From Parietaria judaica (taxonomy: Eukaryota > Streptophyta > Magnoliopsida > Rosales > Urticaceae), in the NCBI GenBank assembly GCA_954871525.1, contig OX940870.1, positions 8,463,501 to 8,527,500 on the forward strand: 64,000 nt of DNA. The letters are read 5' to 3'. Positions 44,901-56,424 of this stretch are shown here, piece after piece. The position numbers and the translations under genes were made by a program. The notes under the pieces were generated by a model, which saw nothing but the letters and a program-made list of their open reading frames with translations, ran no database searches and had not been told where the DNA came from. Numbering within the stretch: the stretch's first letter is position 1; each line of letters begins with the position of its first letter.

Positions 44901-45555
44901 TATTTCTTCTTCCTTGAGCAGCTGCTGGTACGTCGACATCGTAAGCTTCAAATATTCAACAGAAGACTAGAAAATCTGGTTTTTTTTTTATTAATGCCGA
45001 TTTAATGTAGTTTGAATTTTTTGTGGCCACTTTGATCATAAATTGAGGGTTGAAAAATATCTGACCTTTGAATCTGCAGATTCATGACATGGGAAGTGAA
45101 GCTATTATAGTAGCGGGCCCGTTTGCATTCACTCTCGGACTTTTATCATCACTTTTCGCATGTACACTTGGTAAGCCTGAGATTTTCAGATTTTTGTCTG
45201 CTTCTCGCTTTGTGGAAGCCGACATCGAGTTTTGATCCGCTTTTCCTTTTCTTCAGCAATTAAAGAATACATATGGACTTTTGCTGCTCTGGAATTTGCG
45301 CTCGTGGCCGTCACGGTTCACATTTTGTACAGTCTGGTTAGTAAAGAAGCGTTTTTCAGATCAAAATGGTACTAAATAAAGGATAATTAATGTTCGATTT
45401 TCACCAATTTTCTTTGGCAGCTTCATCTCAAGGCGATATTTGCGCTGATTATCGCTTCGGTTCTGGGTTTCGGGATATCAATGGGACTGAACGCACTATA
45501 CATACAGTATTATTCATGGAGAGTCCGGGTCGTGGGAAATGCAAGTCCGGCCTAA
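41998..45555 (+). CDS. RING-CH (MARCH-like) membrane E3 ubiquitin ligase, with a Cys-to-Tyr change in the zinc site
   Basis: Eight exons with GT-AG borders and consistent phase: 41998-42048, 42776-43147, 43321-43441, 43878-44187, 44855-44927, 45080-45170, 45257-45336, 45421-45555; 410 residues. A long basic/serine-rich N-terminus is followed by a RING-CH domain (203-249) with ligands C203, C220, C222, H230, C233, C246 and C249. The second ligand of the C4HC3 set is Tyr206 (TAT at 43949-43951; CRIYLEPC where CRIC is expected). Four hydrophobic helices follow (about 287-309, 318-340, 346-368, 372-395). The family ubiquitinates membrane proteins with an E2 at the cytosolic RING. The loss of a ligand may weaken or abolish activity; everything else looks intact. 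Intron 1 holds a transposon end (42475). Confidence 0.85.
42475..42600. mobile_element. Fragment of an AGGGGTGAAA-end element in intron 1 of the RING-CH gene
   Basis: TTAGGGGTGAAATCGGAACCGG opens a short stretch with CCGGTATTAGC and ACTGGTAAAAAACTG words like the elements at 39898 and 25009. The right end could not be found. Confidence 0.4.
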
Positions 45556-45735
45556 CCAATAAGCCGTAGCCATGTCGTGCAGGACTGTTGTGCCTGCTAG
45601 TAACACAAAGCTGCCATACATACAGTATTATTCATGGAGAGTCCGGGTCGTGGGAAATGCAAGTCTGGCCTAACCAATAAGCCGTAGCCATGTCGTGCAG
45701 GACTGTTGTGCCTGCTAGTAACACAAAGCTGCCAT
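45498..45735 (+). repeat. 118-bp tandem duplication spanning the last codons and 3' UTR of the RING-CH gene
   Basis: ATACATACAGTATTATTCATG begins at 45498 and again at 45616; the two 118-bp copies differ at about one base (CCGG versus CTGG). The first copy contains the final 19 codons and stop of the RING-CH gene, and the second lies in the 3' UTR, so the protein is unchanged. Confidence 0.93.
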
Positions 45736-46247
45736 ACGCAAGAAATTTTGTGTAAAATAACATGAAAGGGCGTGTATTACATATCAATGGGGACATAATT
45801 GAGCCATGTTTCTTATCAGTGGCTCCTCGGTTTAATTACAGAGACCTAGGGTAACCGGAACCGGGTATCAATCAAGCTTTTGGCCTTTTCAACCTTGCCC
45901 TAATTTTCCATTTACGAAAAGCCCTTTTTTTAAACCTGGGTTTGAACCAAGCATTTCATCTCTAAATTTTATATAATTAAAAAAAATACCTATTTTAAAG
46001 TTAGAACTGGGGTGAAAGTCTTTCACCGTTAGGCAAGTTAATTTTTGGCAGGAAATTGCAAAACTTGAAGAGAAAATAACCTAAAAGCAAGCAATGGTAC
46101 AGAACGGACTAGAAGATCAAAATATGTACAGCAAGAATACTAAAATTGCTCAAGTACAAAACTACCCTTTACTACAAACCCTGAACCCTATACAAAGGCA
46201 GCTAAATTGCACTGGACTAAGATGATGACAAAATGTACACAAGGAAA
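45736..46247. other. Intergenic DNA between two convergent genes
   Basis: Contains the 3' flanks of the RING-CH gene (plus) and of the BRCT gene (minus). A GGGGTGAAAG motif near 46010 and CCGGAACCGGG near 45857 hint at a decayed element of the AGGGGTGAAA group. No gene. Confidence 0.45.
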
Positions 46248-49200
46248 CTAATTTTTGATGCTTTTAGCCACGGGAAGAAACTTGCTGCCGTCTTTATTCA
46301 GCCAGACTGTCGACCGAGTTTTCCGAACATGTTCTGTGAATAGCCGGTACCTGTCATTGGAGGAGACAAAGTGCAAACTGTGTTAAAAGAATAAGACAAA
46401 AGAAATCTTTAATCCTAATACCGTTCACAATTTGTTTCTCTAAATCAAACCCGTACAGCGATTTCATTATCGGTTGCTTCGTTTGATCAGGTCATACAAA
46501 CCTGATCTTACCAGAAGGCATTTGATCGAACAGGACGAAAATACTGGAGAATACATGATAAAATCAACAAATACCTGTCATACTCAAGCTTCTGTGTGAC
46601 TATCCCATTCAGAAGGAGCTCCGAGCTGTAAATTGTTGCTCCTACGAGTATTATACAAAGCCGCGTCATTAACATCGCCTCTTTTTTCTTACCGTCTTTC
46701 AGTCGTGTTTTAAAATATTTAGAAATCACCTACGATCTTGTTGAAGGAAGATTTAATATTTATAGAATCGAGTACGATCATTTGTAACCTTGTTCTTACT
46801 AGTCTCTTTTCTTTTATGATTTAACAAAATATATCAATGTGATCGTTCTAACCTTGTTCAAGGAAGGGGAGACAGATTGCGTAATCTTCTTCACAAGATA
46901 GAACCAACAGATTGTCGGGAAATACACCGTCTTTCAGCAGAAATCTGCTGATTCTCTCAACTGCCTAATAGATTATAGCAAACCACTTATTTAGATATTA
47001 ACTATCAATTGCACCAGAAAGTGTTAAATAAACTTTTCATTTAGAACAAATGGAATATTATGATTCATACTTTCATGTAGACTAAATACCTGGCCTTGAA
47101 CCGCCATAACGAGGCTCACAATTGTTTCTATTCCGGGCTTTGTATTTGGAGTGATCAAAACTTTCAAACCCTGCAAAATGTTACATTCCTGATAAGAAAA
47201 GTACAAGTACTGGATATAGATTTATTAGAGGTGAACTTTCTGCAGTAAGTTGTATTTATGTGCCTATGTAATTTACCTGTAAAAGTGGATGCCGTACAGC
47301 ACAAGTCAATGAAGTTAACATATTAAACCCAAATTCCTTCTCCTTTTTGGCATCTCTCAGTATGTAGTTCTTCTCATCGACGAAACAATTAGCTTGCCCA
47401 CAACTCTCAAGCCATACATGTGTAACCACCGGTTTACCAGACGCGATAGCTTCCAACATATTTCTTGTGCGCACAAACTGATCGGCTATGAAGTGCGTTG
47501 CGTCAGCCATGGAGGATACCACAGAAACACCAAGACGCGCTAAAATCTGAAAGCAAGAAAAAAAAAATTATTGTTGAAATTTTCAAGGTAAAATCCATTT
47601 AAAAGGTATTAAAAATAATAATTACCTTCTTCTGTTGCTTAATTACACCGTTGTCGAGATGTTGACTATACAGTACTCGGACATCGGTTATTTCTCTTCT
47701 CTTCCTTAACTCCTTTGAAGGGCTTATTGGTAGAGGTACACTGGTGCGTAAATTGCGGATTTCTCTAAGAACCGGCTTCTTCTCATGTCCCTTTACACAT
47801 AATTGTTTAAAGTATTCATCACCCATACAAATAGGAGAAATGTCCCTAATTTGTATTTTACAGTTCACTGGTGTGGAACACGATAAATCCGACGGCTTTG
47901 ACTTCATTTGAGGTGACTCATTTTCAGTAATGCCCAAAACTATTCCATCGAAGCATTGTGATGGATCATCAACATTACTACTAGACTTTTTGATCAGAGG
48001 AGATAAATTTCTTATAGCTTTTCTCAGAGATCTTCTTCGCTTGGGAGAAAACGTGTGAAGCGTTTTGCTGTGAGTAAAATCTGCCACCATTTCAAATTCC
48101 TTATTTAGGTCTGTAGTCAACGTTTTCAAACCCCGAATTCCACTACTCGTGTGCTTCTTAGAACCCCCTTCAGCGTGAATTGTAGTTGAAGATTGTCTAG
48201 TCCGATGAGCAATGGGCATCACTGAACTTCTAGTTCGATGGGCTACGTTTTCTGACCGAGTAATCTTCTTTTGCACTCTTTTTCTGTCAAGGCTTTCAAA
48301 CCCATTTGGCTTCACTGAACTTCTGGTACAATGTGCTACATTTTCTGAATGACTAGTCATATTTCGCACTCTTTTTCTTTCGATGCTTTCGAACCCATTT
48401 GCTTTCGGTTTTGCTTGAACAATTTTCCTGCCCTTCTTTGAGTTTGACTGTTCTGAATCTTTGACTTCGTTCTTCCATCTCATTTCAGATTTAACAGGAG
48501 TATCGTCTAAGATGGCATCAAGCTTTCTTGTTCTCTTGGACCGCCTTGAAGGGATATTTACGACATTTACACCTGCTCGCTTCCTAGATGACAGTTGTTT
48601 TCTAGCTTTACAAGAAGCGGACGGTTCTTCTAGCGTGTCGCCACCATGAAATAGAGCTTCCATAGCTTCAGCAGCAATCTGAGTATCGGGTCCCACATCT
48701 AAAATATCTGGCTCGTCCGATTTTTCAGCATTCTTTTCCAGCTGTGAGTGAAAATCATTGGCGAGATTCTTTTGAACTTCACTTATTGTCTTATCAGTGA
48801 TTTTCGGTTTGCGGAACAGCAATTTTGAATCTGAGTTAAACACATCCATTCTTCTGCCGTTGCCATCTTGTAGTGCCCTAGCTTCAGAACTCAAGTATTT
48901 CTTCCCGAGTGTTCCGCCACCGAAAAACTCAACCTTTCTTCTGCAGAAAATGTCACCCCCTCCTTCATCTTCTTTGCAATCATCCCAATCGTAAATGCCT
49001 AGCTCTCCAGCTATGCTTTTTCTGATGACCTTAGTTGCCAACTCTTGAGGCCCTTTAGCATTAACGGCGGGTGTGTTTTTTCCTCGAGAGAGTTTTCCAT
49101 GCTCGGTTTCTTTATCAAACTCTGCTACACTCTCTTTAAGAAACCGGTCAACAAAATCAAGCGCATTTGCTTGTGATAAGTCTCCCGGTTCCTGAGAGTC

Positions 49201-50727
49201 AATGTAGCTGAGACCAGCGTCATACGTAAGTTCATCTTTTTCGTTCTCGGCATTGTCATAACAAAGTTTCCTCATTGCCTGATTTCCACCTCTGCAAGTG
49301 GTGTCGTTTCTCGAGCTATTCACATTTCCATTATTCCTTTCTACATATTTCTCTGGCTGACAAGCTTTTTCAAGTTCCATTGCAAATTGCCCTGTGGTCA
49401 GATTAGTGGTTGGAAGAGAAGAAGCGACACCTTTGTTTCTACGAGCAGCTAGACCAGAAGCCCGCAAAGACGCAGTCCGGAGAGAGGTAAATCGTGCTGG
49501 CCCAGAACCTGAATTCAAACGAGATAAGCAAAAAATAAAATAAAAAAATAGCCAAGATGATATAGAAATAAAGAGTGATTATCACTTGTGCCTCCTAAAC
49601 TTGTCGCATTCTCTCAATTTGCTCCGTAACTTTTTTTTGGAATCAATTAGCCCTTTGAACTTATGACATTTATCTTACTATACCTTATATTTTTTGATAT
49701 TTTAATTTTATCAATTCACCTCTAGAACTTGTTGCATTGTCTCGGCTTTCCCCTCTCGGTTGAATATATGACGATTCTGTTAAATTCTTAGCCATGCGGG
49801 TTAAATCTCATTCGATTTCCATCTACTTTAAATCGCTACTTGACATGTAGCCCACATGGGACTGAAATCGCCAGAAATTTAACTTAAGGGGGCAGCTTGA
49901 GACAACACGACATATTCAGAGACAATTGATAGAAGTAAACTTTCTGGGGAAGGAAACGATACAAAACAGAAAGCAAACTGAGACAAAGCGATAAATTCAT
50001 CTACAGCAGAACTTCGAGCGTAGTTGAAGAGGCTAACCAGGATTCTTCCTCTCACCACATGAAGTACCTGATCGCTCCATTGACCCTCCCGTGTTGTCCT
50101 CACTTACAGAAGGACTATGAACCTTCTGAGTCTCCACGAATTTATCACAACCTTTCGCTTCTCTCTCGTCACTGTCAGATACAATTTCCGTGCTATCACT
50201 AACTTCACCGTCATCGTCACTTCCAAACACATCTAACAACTGGGTCCCGATATGCTCCGTGCAGTTGACATCATCCAACACCTGCGTTTCACCACCGATG
50301 TCCGCCAACTGAGCCTCATCGTCAAAATCCATGACCTGTGTCTCCCCGAAATCTTGAGCTTCGCAATCGAAATCCACGACCTGGGTTTCTTCGGGAAGAT
50401 CAAGGAGTTGGGTTTCAAATGCTTCTTCGAATATTACAGTATCATCCATAGGAATGGTACTCTGCGACGACGCGCCATTATCCCCAAATTCATCATCTTT
50501 GCCTGTTTGTCATACATGGAGTGTAATCAACAATCAATCATGTTCTGTCCTATAGAGTACAGAATCGAATGGCAACACCGAAGAACGAAGAAAGGAATTG
50601 AAAAGACGCCATTACCGAGAGCTTTCCGGGTCGAAGACTGGCTATCGAAGAACTGAGTCTCGCAATGAGAAGTTCCGGCAGTTGAGTCCGAATCGAAGGC
50701 ACCATTGTCGTCCCCAAGAGAGCTCAT
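46248..50727 (-). CDS. BCP4: TQ-repeat, tandem-BRCT DNA-damage protein (plant MDC1-counterpart BCP4-like)
   Basis: Eight exons on the minus strand, all GT-AG and in phase: 50616-50727, 50038-50502, 47626-49508, 47277-47546, 47090-47170, 46853-46964, 46575-46641, 46248-46350; 1030 residues. The N-terminus carries repeated TQ motifs (CETQFFDSQ, FETQLLDL, EETQVVDF, GETQVMDF, GETQVLDD, GTQLLDV, VETQKVH), typical ATM/ATR target and FHA-docking sites. A long basic, disordered middle follows. The C-terminus has two BRCT domains (about 812-910, with THVWLESC, and 911-1020) of the kind that bind phosphorylated H2A.X tails. The architecture matches the plant protein BCP4, described as the functional counterpart of metazoan MDC1. 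The paralogue assignment is from memory and is less certain than the domain call. A 31-residue tandem repeat lies in exon 3. Confidence 0.85.
48206..48400 (-). repeat. 93-bp in-frame tandem repeat inside the BRCT gene
   Basis: On the coding strand NGFESIERKRV ... SENVAHCTRSSV is followed 31 residues later by NGFESLDRKRV ... SENVAHRTRSSV, and then a partial AHRTRQSS. The repeat adds a basic KR/TR-rich segment to the disordered middle region. Confidence 0.85.
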
Positions 50728-51190
50728 TTCTTACCCCAGGGATACGAATCGAAACCGACGCGAAATGCGAATCGGACAGCGAGTAAAGCAAGGGTTCTTC
50801 AAACTCCGATCAGTCGGTGGTGGAGAGAGAGACTAGGGTTGAGGATTCCACTGTTCTGGATTTTTGGAGGGAAAAAATAAAAGGAAATGGAATATTGTAT
50901 TTATGGTTTTTTAAATAGCGGCAAATGTATTCAAATTTAAGAAGTACAACTCAAGTTTTATTTACATGAGGTACTATACTACCAACATTCTAGAGTTTGC
51001 CAGTTTTTTTTTTAAAAAAAAAAAAAAAAGAATTGGCTAAAAGATCATAACTGAGAGATGTTATTTCGTTCCCTACCCTTTTATGTCTAATGTTTTCTTT
51101 TATATTTATTTTTCGAGCTAATAAATACAAATTGCGAGTTTTCATTTATTTTTTACCAAGTATTTTGCGAAATCACTAATTTACCCTTTG
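50728..51190 (-). promoter_or_regulatory. Promoter and 5' UTR of the BRCT gene
   Basis: Upstream of the start codon on the minus strand. Includes GC-richer leader DNA (50728-50850) then AT-rich DNA with long A/T tracts (near 51008-51028). No specific E2F or TATA site was assigned with confidence. Confidence 0.35.
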
Positions 51191-51268
51191 GTAGTTGAGC
51201 GGTGGGCGGTTTATTTTTAATACATTTTCTTTTATTTTTTTTTTCAAACATTTTCTCGCTTCTTCTCT

Positions 51269-51499
51269 GTGATACTTCACTTCGACGTTTTCTATTCCCA
51301 AGATCCCCTCTTCCGACTCCGAACGTTTTTCTTCTCTATCATACTGTTCGTTCTTCTGTTCTGTTTATTCTGGTTCGAGAACGACTTCGAGCAACGAGGC
51401 TTTCTTCTCTTTGCTTTCCCGGCGAAGGACGATCCTTTCAGCGACGAGTTTCGTCGATCATCGTCTTCATCCTCCCCAAAGCCACGTAAATGGAGGTAA
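51269..51499 (+). other. Small open frame of 76 codons, uncertain
   Basis: Encodes one hydrophobic helix (FSIILFVLLFCLFWF) followed by a hydrophilic Ser/Lys-rich tail (SSSSSSPKPRKWR). The DNA is locally GC-richer and pyrimidine-rich, like a 5' leader or exon, and a GT follows near the end. No family recognised. It could be a leader exon of an unseen gene, a small gene, or chance. Confidence 0.25.
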
Positions 51500-51649
51500 A
51501 TGTTTATTCCTTGAGAGACCTATGCTTTGCGAACTGTTTTTACTCTTAGTGATATTAGAATTTACTTATTTTACATGCAATATACTATAGTATGTGGTTT
51601 ACGAAGAAGAACGAGTGTATGGTTGGTTTTGTAGATATTACAGCAATAT

Positions 51650-51802
51650 CGCTATCTATTTACGCTCCGTTCACAGAATACCGCTAGCAGTTCGCCATTG
51701 GTCAAAATATACTGCATTGCCGCTAGCTATCTATTTACACAACGTTTTATATTACTGATAGCGGTTTGTCGTTGCTCCATGTATACTGCATTACCGCTAT
51801 GT
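51650..51802. repeat. Degenerate tandem duplication, two units of about 75 bp
   Basis: CTATCTATTTACGCTCCG ... TATACTGCATTGCCGCTAG is followed directly by CTATCTATTTACACAACG ... TATACTGCATTACCGCTAT. About 75 bp per unit. Non-coding. Confidence 0.7.
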
Positions 51803-53013
51803 ATAATAGAAACTAATCAAGTTATGATTTGTTTGTTTGTTTTTTTTTTTTTTTTGCGGAAATAGCTATATACTATCCTCCCGCCGGATGAGTTGTACGA
51901 CTGTGAGGTCTTCACCGAAGAAGCAAACTTCTTGACGATCACGAATAGATTTCGAGTCTAACGAACTATAAAGGGGCCCCACTTCGTTTAATGATGGGTA
52001 TGAATCAAACATGTGAACAGTACCGAGGGTATAAACAAATACCAGATCCCAAATAAAGTCATTCTTGCGATTAGCCCAATTTTTTTTATAAAAATAAATA
52101 GCAGCATAAGTTCTCATATTTTAATAGCTAGTACAATTATATTTTAAGTTTTATTTTTGACGGTATAAGTTCTCACGTTTAGTAATTAATGTTGATAAGT
52201 CCTCAGATTTTGTTTTTGACGACTTAAGTCTTCTTGTTTTAGTAACTAATGTAGATAAGCCCTCATGTAATATTTCTCTTAGCACCTAAAGTACCTAGAT
52301 ATTATACATATCGGGATTTAAAAAAAAAACAAGTGGTCGGCGTCGCATAGCACCTCAAGTACCTAGATATTCCATAATTGGTTCTTAGAAAAATAAAAAC
52401 AACAATGTTGTATGCTATTTTTTTAGCTTCTTGACTAATCTCGGAGAAAACAAAAGCTGAGAAATATTGATAGTTTCGGTTTCATGCTAGTTAAATTGAA
52501 AACACAAACCAAACGGAGCCATGCTAGTTAATAGAACGAAAGTTCATTTGACCTTTGCTCTCAAATGCTTTGTAACTTTTCGCAATTACAAACCTGAGTT
52601 TACACGACAGACTTTACACGAAGATAGGTTGTAAAGCCCGTTAAAGAAACGACGTAGAAATGCTTAAAATTAGAACTCGTTGATCGACTGATCTGAACCG
52701 CCAGATGATGAGTTGATTGTACGGTTGTGACTTGTGGTCTTAAAATCCTTTGTTGGTTCTCTCTCTAAGGTTCTTTTACCTGTCTTCTCTAGTGAAACAT
52801 ATATGTATATGAGAGGATTATGATGGTACAATCGACGAACATCATATATATTGTACAATCGATGCTACCGATCGGCGTCGCTATTTATGTTTATGCACTC
52901 GAGTTGTTACTTGCTTTTGTACTGAATTGAAAGCGACTTAAATTTCAGAAAACTAGAAACTACTTTTCTAAAATGGCAACTCCTTAGGCCAAAGATATAT
53001 TATTTTATACAAT

Positions 53014-53328
53014 CTTGAACTGGCCATATACACTATAAAACAGGATGATTAGAATAATCACATTTGTAAACAATCGATGAGATAGAACATTTCAAATGAA
53101 ACTGCACTTTACAATTTACTTGTAAAAAAAAACATAGCAAAATTTTATATTCCAACAATCTAAATTGAACTGGCATGGACATATACAGTAAAAAAATGGA
53201 TAATTACAATGATCCCACTTGTAAACACATTTGTAAACTCTCAATGAGATAAAAACACTACAAATAAAACTACACTTTACAATTTACTGGTAAAAAAAAA
53301 CATAGCAAAATTTTATATTCTGACAATT
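53014..53328. repeat. Degenerate tandem duplication, two units of about 150-165 bp
   Basis: Both units run from a TTGAACTGGC block through CACATTTGTAAAC and TTTACAATTTACT to AACATAGCAAAATTTTATAT. The second unit has a small insertion. Non-coding. Confidence 0.75.
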
Positions 53329-53478
53329 TCTTAGATGAGTCTATTTTGTCTTAAGCTACTACATAAGCAAAAAATTTAATTGTCGATTTTAATCTTCACT
53401 AGGCGACCCAATGAGCTTTCACACAGACATAGACGACTCGAAGGCCATGTGGCTCATTGACATCGTAATGATTATCTC

Positions 53479-54817
53479 TAGGGGTGAACAAGCGGGTATT
53501 CGGTGCGGTATTTGATAAATAATAGACCGAATACCGCATTTCGATATTTTTATAATGAAAACCGAATGTCCTATTTTTTAAGAAGAAAATTGCATCTACC
53601 GTATAATCGGTATTCGGTTTCGGTTTCGGTTGCGGTAATATCGGTATTTTATACCGCATTTACCGCTTCTAAGATCCACTACACATAATTATATTACACA
53701 AAAAATAATGAAGTCCCAAATTACATAAATAATATTGATATAGTTCTTAGAAGTCCCTACGACATTGAAACAAGAAGTAATAATCCAAAAATTAATATTA
53801 AAAGCAATGTTGTGAAAAACGACAATGAGGCGCGCCTCAATGAGGCGTATGGTATATTCACAACGAGGCTTACGCCTTGAAAGGAAAGAGTGAGGCGTGC
53901 GCCTTGAGCAGCGCCTTAGGCTTGAAACTAGCGCCTTGAGGCTACGCCTCATTGCGGGCACTCTTAGATCGAGAGGAAAAAATTTCTCTACTGATTTTTA
54001 CGGCGCCATTGTTGAGACAGTAAAAGCTTTGGAACCCTAGCTTATATCTCTGAAGCAAAGTTTGGGAGAGAAGAGGAAGAGATGGGCCCACTGACACTCC
54101 CACTTGCACTTTCTCTCTCCTTTATAATATTTAAAAATATTATATATTTTAATATTTTATCTTTTGTATATATCCTCGTTCAGTTTAGCTTACAAGATTA
54201 AATTTTGTGGTGGTGGGTCCACTTTTTTTCGTCTTTTTCTTTTTTATATATTTTACCTATTTTGGATTTTTAAGTCGTGTTTGAGTCTATAAATGTTATA
54301 TTGGGGTTGAGTCTTTAAAGTTTTGCATTTCTAAGTCTTTTGAGTGTTTAAGGGTTATCTTACACCTATCTTATTTTTAATTTATTATATTATTTTTAAA
54401 TAATTATATTGTATTTATCAAGGCTTACGCCTCAAACGCCTCAAGGCTATACGCCTCGAGGCACGGCGAGAAAACGCCTCGAGGCTTAAATACGTTATTC
54501 ACAACATTGATTAAAAGTACAGGTACTATTTTTGCTAGATTATAAACTTGGAGAAAAGAATGACATAAATACTATTTTTGACATTGTGATAAGCATGACT
54601 ATTACAGGTAAAAACTAATATAAGATAGTGATAAAGTGGTATAAACGGTTATGCGGTTGCGGTTTTCATATCAAAACCGAAAACCCTATTTTATTCTAAT
54701 ATGGGTATTCGGTTTTCTTTCGGTATATTCAGTTTTAACCGCTTTAATTCGGTTTGCGGTCTAATCGGTATACGATAAAAAAAAAAAAAGATTAACGGTT
54801 TCTTTTGTGCACCCTTA
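53479..54817. mobile_element. MITE-like element with AGGGGTGAAC ends, copy B (interrupted by a nested hAT element)
   Basis: The left end TAGGGGTGAACA and right end TGTGCACCCTTA (inverted) match at most positions. Subterminal DNA (GTATTCGGTGCGGTATTTGA; GACCGAATACCGCATTTCG) is nearly the same as copy A at 13526-14072. Removing the nested element 53805-54509 and one duplication copy leaves about 626 bp, close to the length of copy A. No clear target duplication. Confidence 0.65.
53805..54509. mobile_element. Non-autonomous hAT-type element nested in copy B, TSD ATTAAAAG
   Basis: Starts CAATGTTGTGAAAAACG and ends CGTTATTCACAACATTG, inverted repeats of about 17 bp. Identical 8-bp duplications ATTAAAAG lie at 53797-53804 and 54510-54517. 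Both subterminal zones are dense in GAGGCG/CGCCTC words, likely transposase-binding repeats. No transposase. Confidence 0.9.
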
Positions 54818-56424
54818 GATGGTTGATAGGATTTAGCCGTTATTTGCCTCTCTTTTAGTTTTAACAACTTTATTATTAATTATAATTGAAAATTCTAGTC
54901 TCGAAGCTCGAATCGGGACCAAGTTCTAACTAAAAAAGGGTTTTATTGGCTAAAAAAATTTTAAGTGCTTCCGTCCGATTCTCGATTTCCAGTTTGATTC
55001 CGGCTCCCGATTCTAGTTTTGATTTTAATAATTTTTTAATTATTATAGTATTAAATTTTACTGTTCGATTTAAAAAAATAGGCATTTTGAAAGGCCCAAA
55101 AAATAATAAAATGGAATAATAATAAAAAAGACGATCAAAACCCGTATCCAGTTCCAGTTCAACCGGTTAATATTTTATTTATAAGCATTTTTTTTTAATA
55201 TTTCCTATAAGTTAAAAAAGGGAGTAGAGTTTGAAATAGTGAGACAAGACCAATTACTTTTGTGGTTGAAGCTTTTTCCAAAATCGGTCTTGAAACGTGG
55301 CAAAAGATGTACTCGCCTTTAAAACCAACACGTAGTATTTTATTTACTGTGATGTCTCCACACCACAATCTTAGAGAGCGATCTCTCTTTGAATCGAGAT
55401 GGATTTCCAGTCCTATTCTAATGACCCGACAACTTTCTGACATTTGTTTCACAATGTGATGAACAAATGGCATCTCCATTGCACAAATGTTACGTCAAAA
55501 ATGTTACTAATCTGCTCGGGTAATTCTCTACGTATGTTGTCTCTGGTTTTTTATAAACCCTATTCTATACAATCACAAGTTTGTATTTATATCATTATAT
55601 TTGAGGGGCTATAGATCGATTTATTTAAATATAAGATGCCAACAATTAAAACTAATCAGAAGCTGTTATGGTATCTTGGAGTCGGATTCCTTTCTCTTAA
55701 ACTATGAAACCAGAATTTCACTTATGAAAAGAAAACGAAAAAACCGATTTTCTGTTCCATCTTGAACCAGAACTTCAAATTAAAAAATATATAGATTTTA
55801 CTTTTTTTTATTATTAATTGCTTACTTGGACTTGTTGATCCGACCGATTGAGATCTAGTGGCCGATCAATTAGTCGGTCACAATCGGTGACCGGATTTAT
55901 CGGTTTCGGATTTTGTTTAAAAAATATAAACAACAAGCTCCGCGAAGAGGCAGTCGTAAAACAACCAAAGAACAAAGTAGTCCTTGAGAGTTTTGTTTAG
56001 TCAGCTTCTTCCGTGGTCCGCCCCCCAGTTCTTCCTTTATTTACAGGAGTCGAGAGTCCGGTTCCGTTTTTTATTTTATTTTTAAAAAGGACTAATAAAT
56101 GATGGATTCCTCTTGTATCTACAAGACTCGAGTCCGGTTACGTATAGAAAATGATTAATGTCGTTTTTCACAAATTTGACATGATTTGGACCCCATCTGT
56201 TTGAAGATCATACTACAAATAGTATTTGGCAATGAAATAGATTAAATGTGGACCTCAGATGTACCAAATTATACTTTATAATGATTCTGGTGAAAAAGAT
56301 TTTAACTATCAACCTTCCCAGCAAACTACTTTGGCACTTTAAGACATGTTCCAATAAGAAAATATGGATAATTCAACTTTGTTTGCGCAAGGCACGGTAT
56401 AGTTTGCGAAGAGTGATTCTCACA
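54818..56424. other. Intergenic DNA, no gene recognised
   Basis: Includes patches of CGATTC/CCGGTT-type words (about 54900-55180 and 55730-55920) that look like decayed hAT-type subterminal repeats. Open stretches near 55195-55479 and 56248-56430 have no recognisable domain. Confidence 0.5.

Larger units (their letters stand above)
51500..53478. other. Intergenic DNA with several degenerate tandem repeats
   Basis: No gene recognised. Holds the repeats at 51650-51802 and 53014-53328 and a fuzzy repeat of TAAGTTCTCACGTTTAGTAA-like blocks near 52140-52290. Confidence 0.5.
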
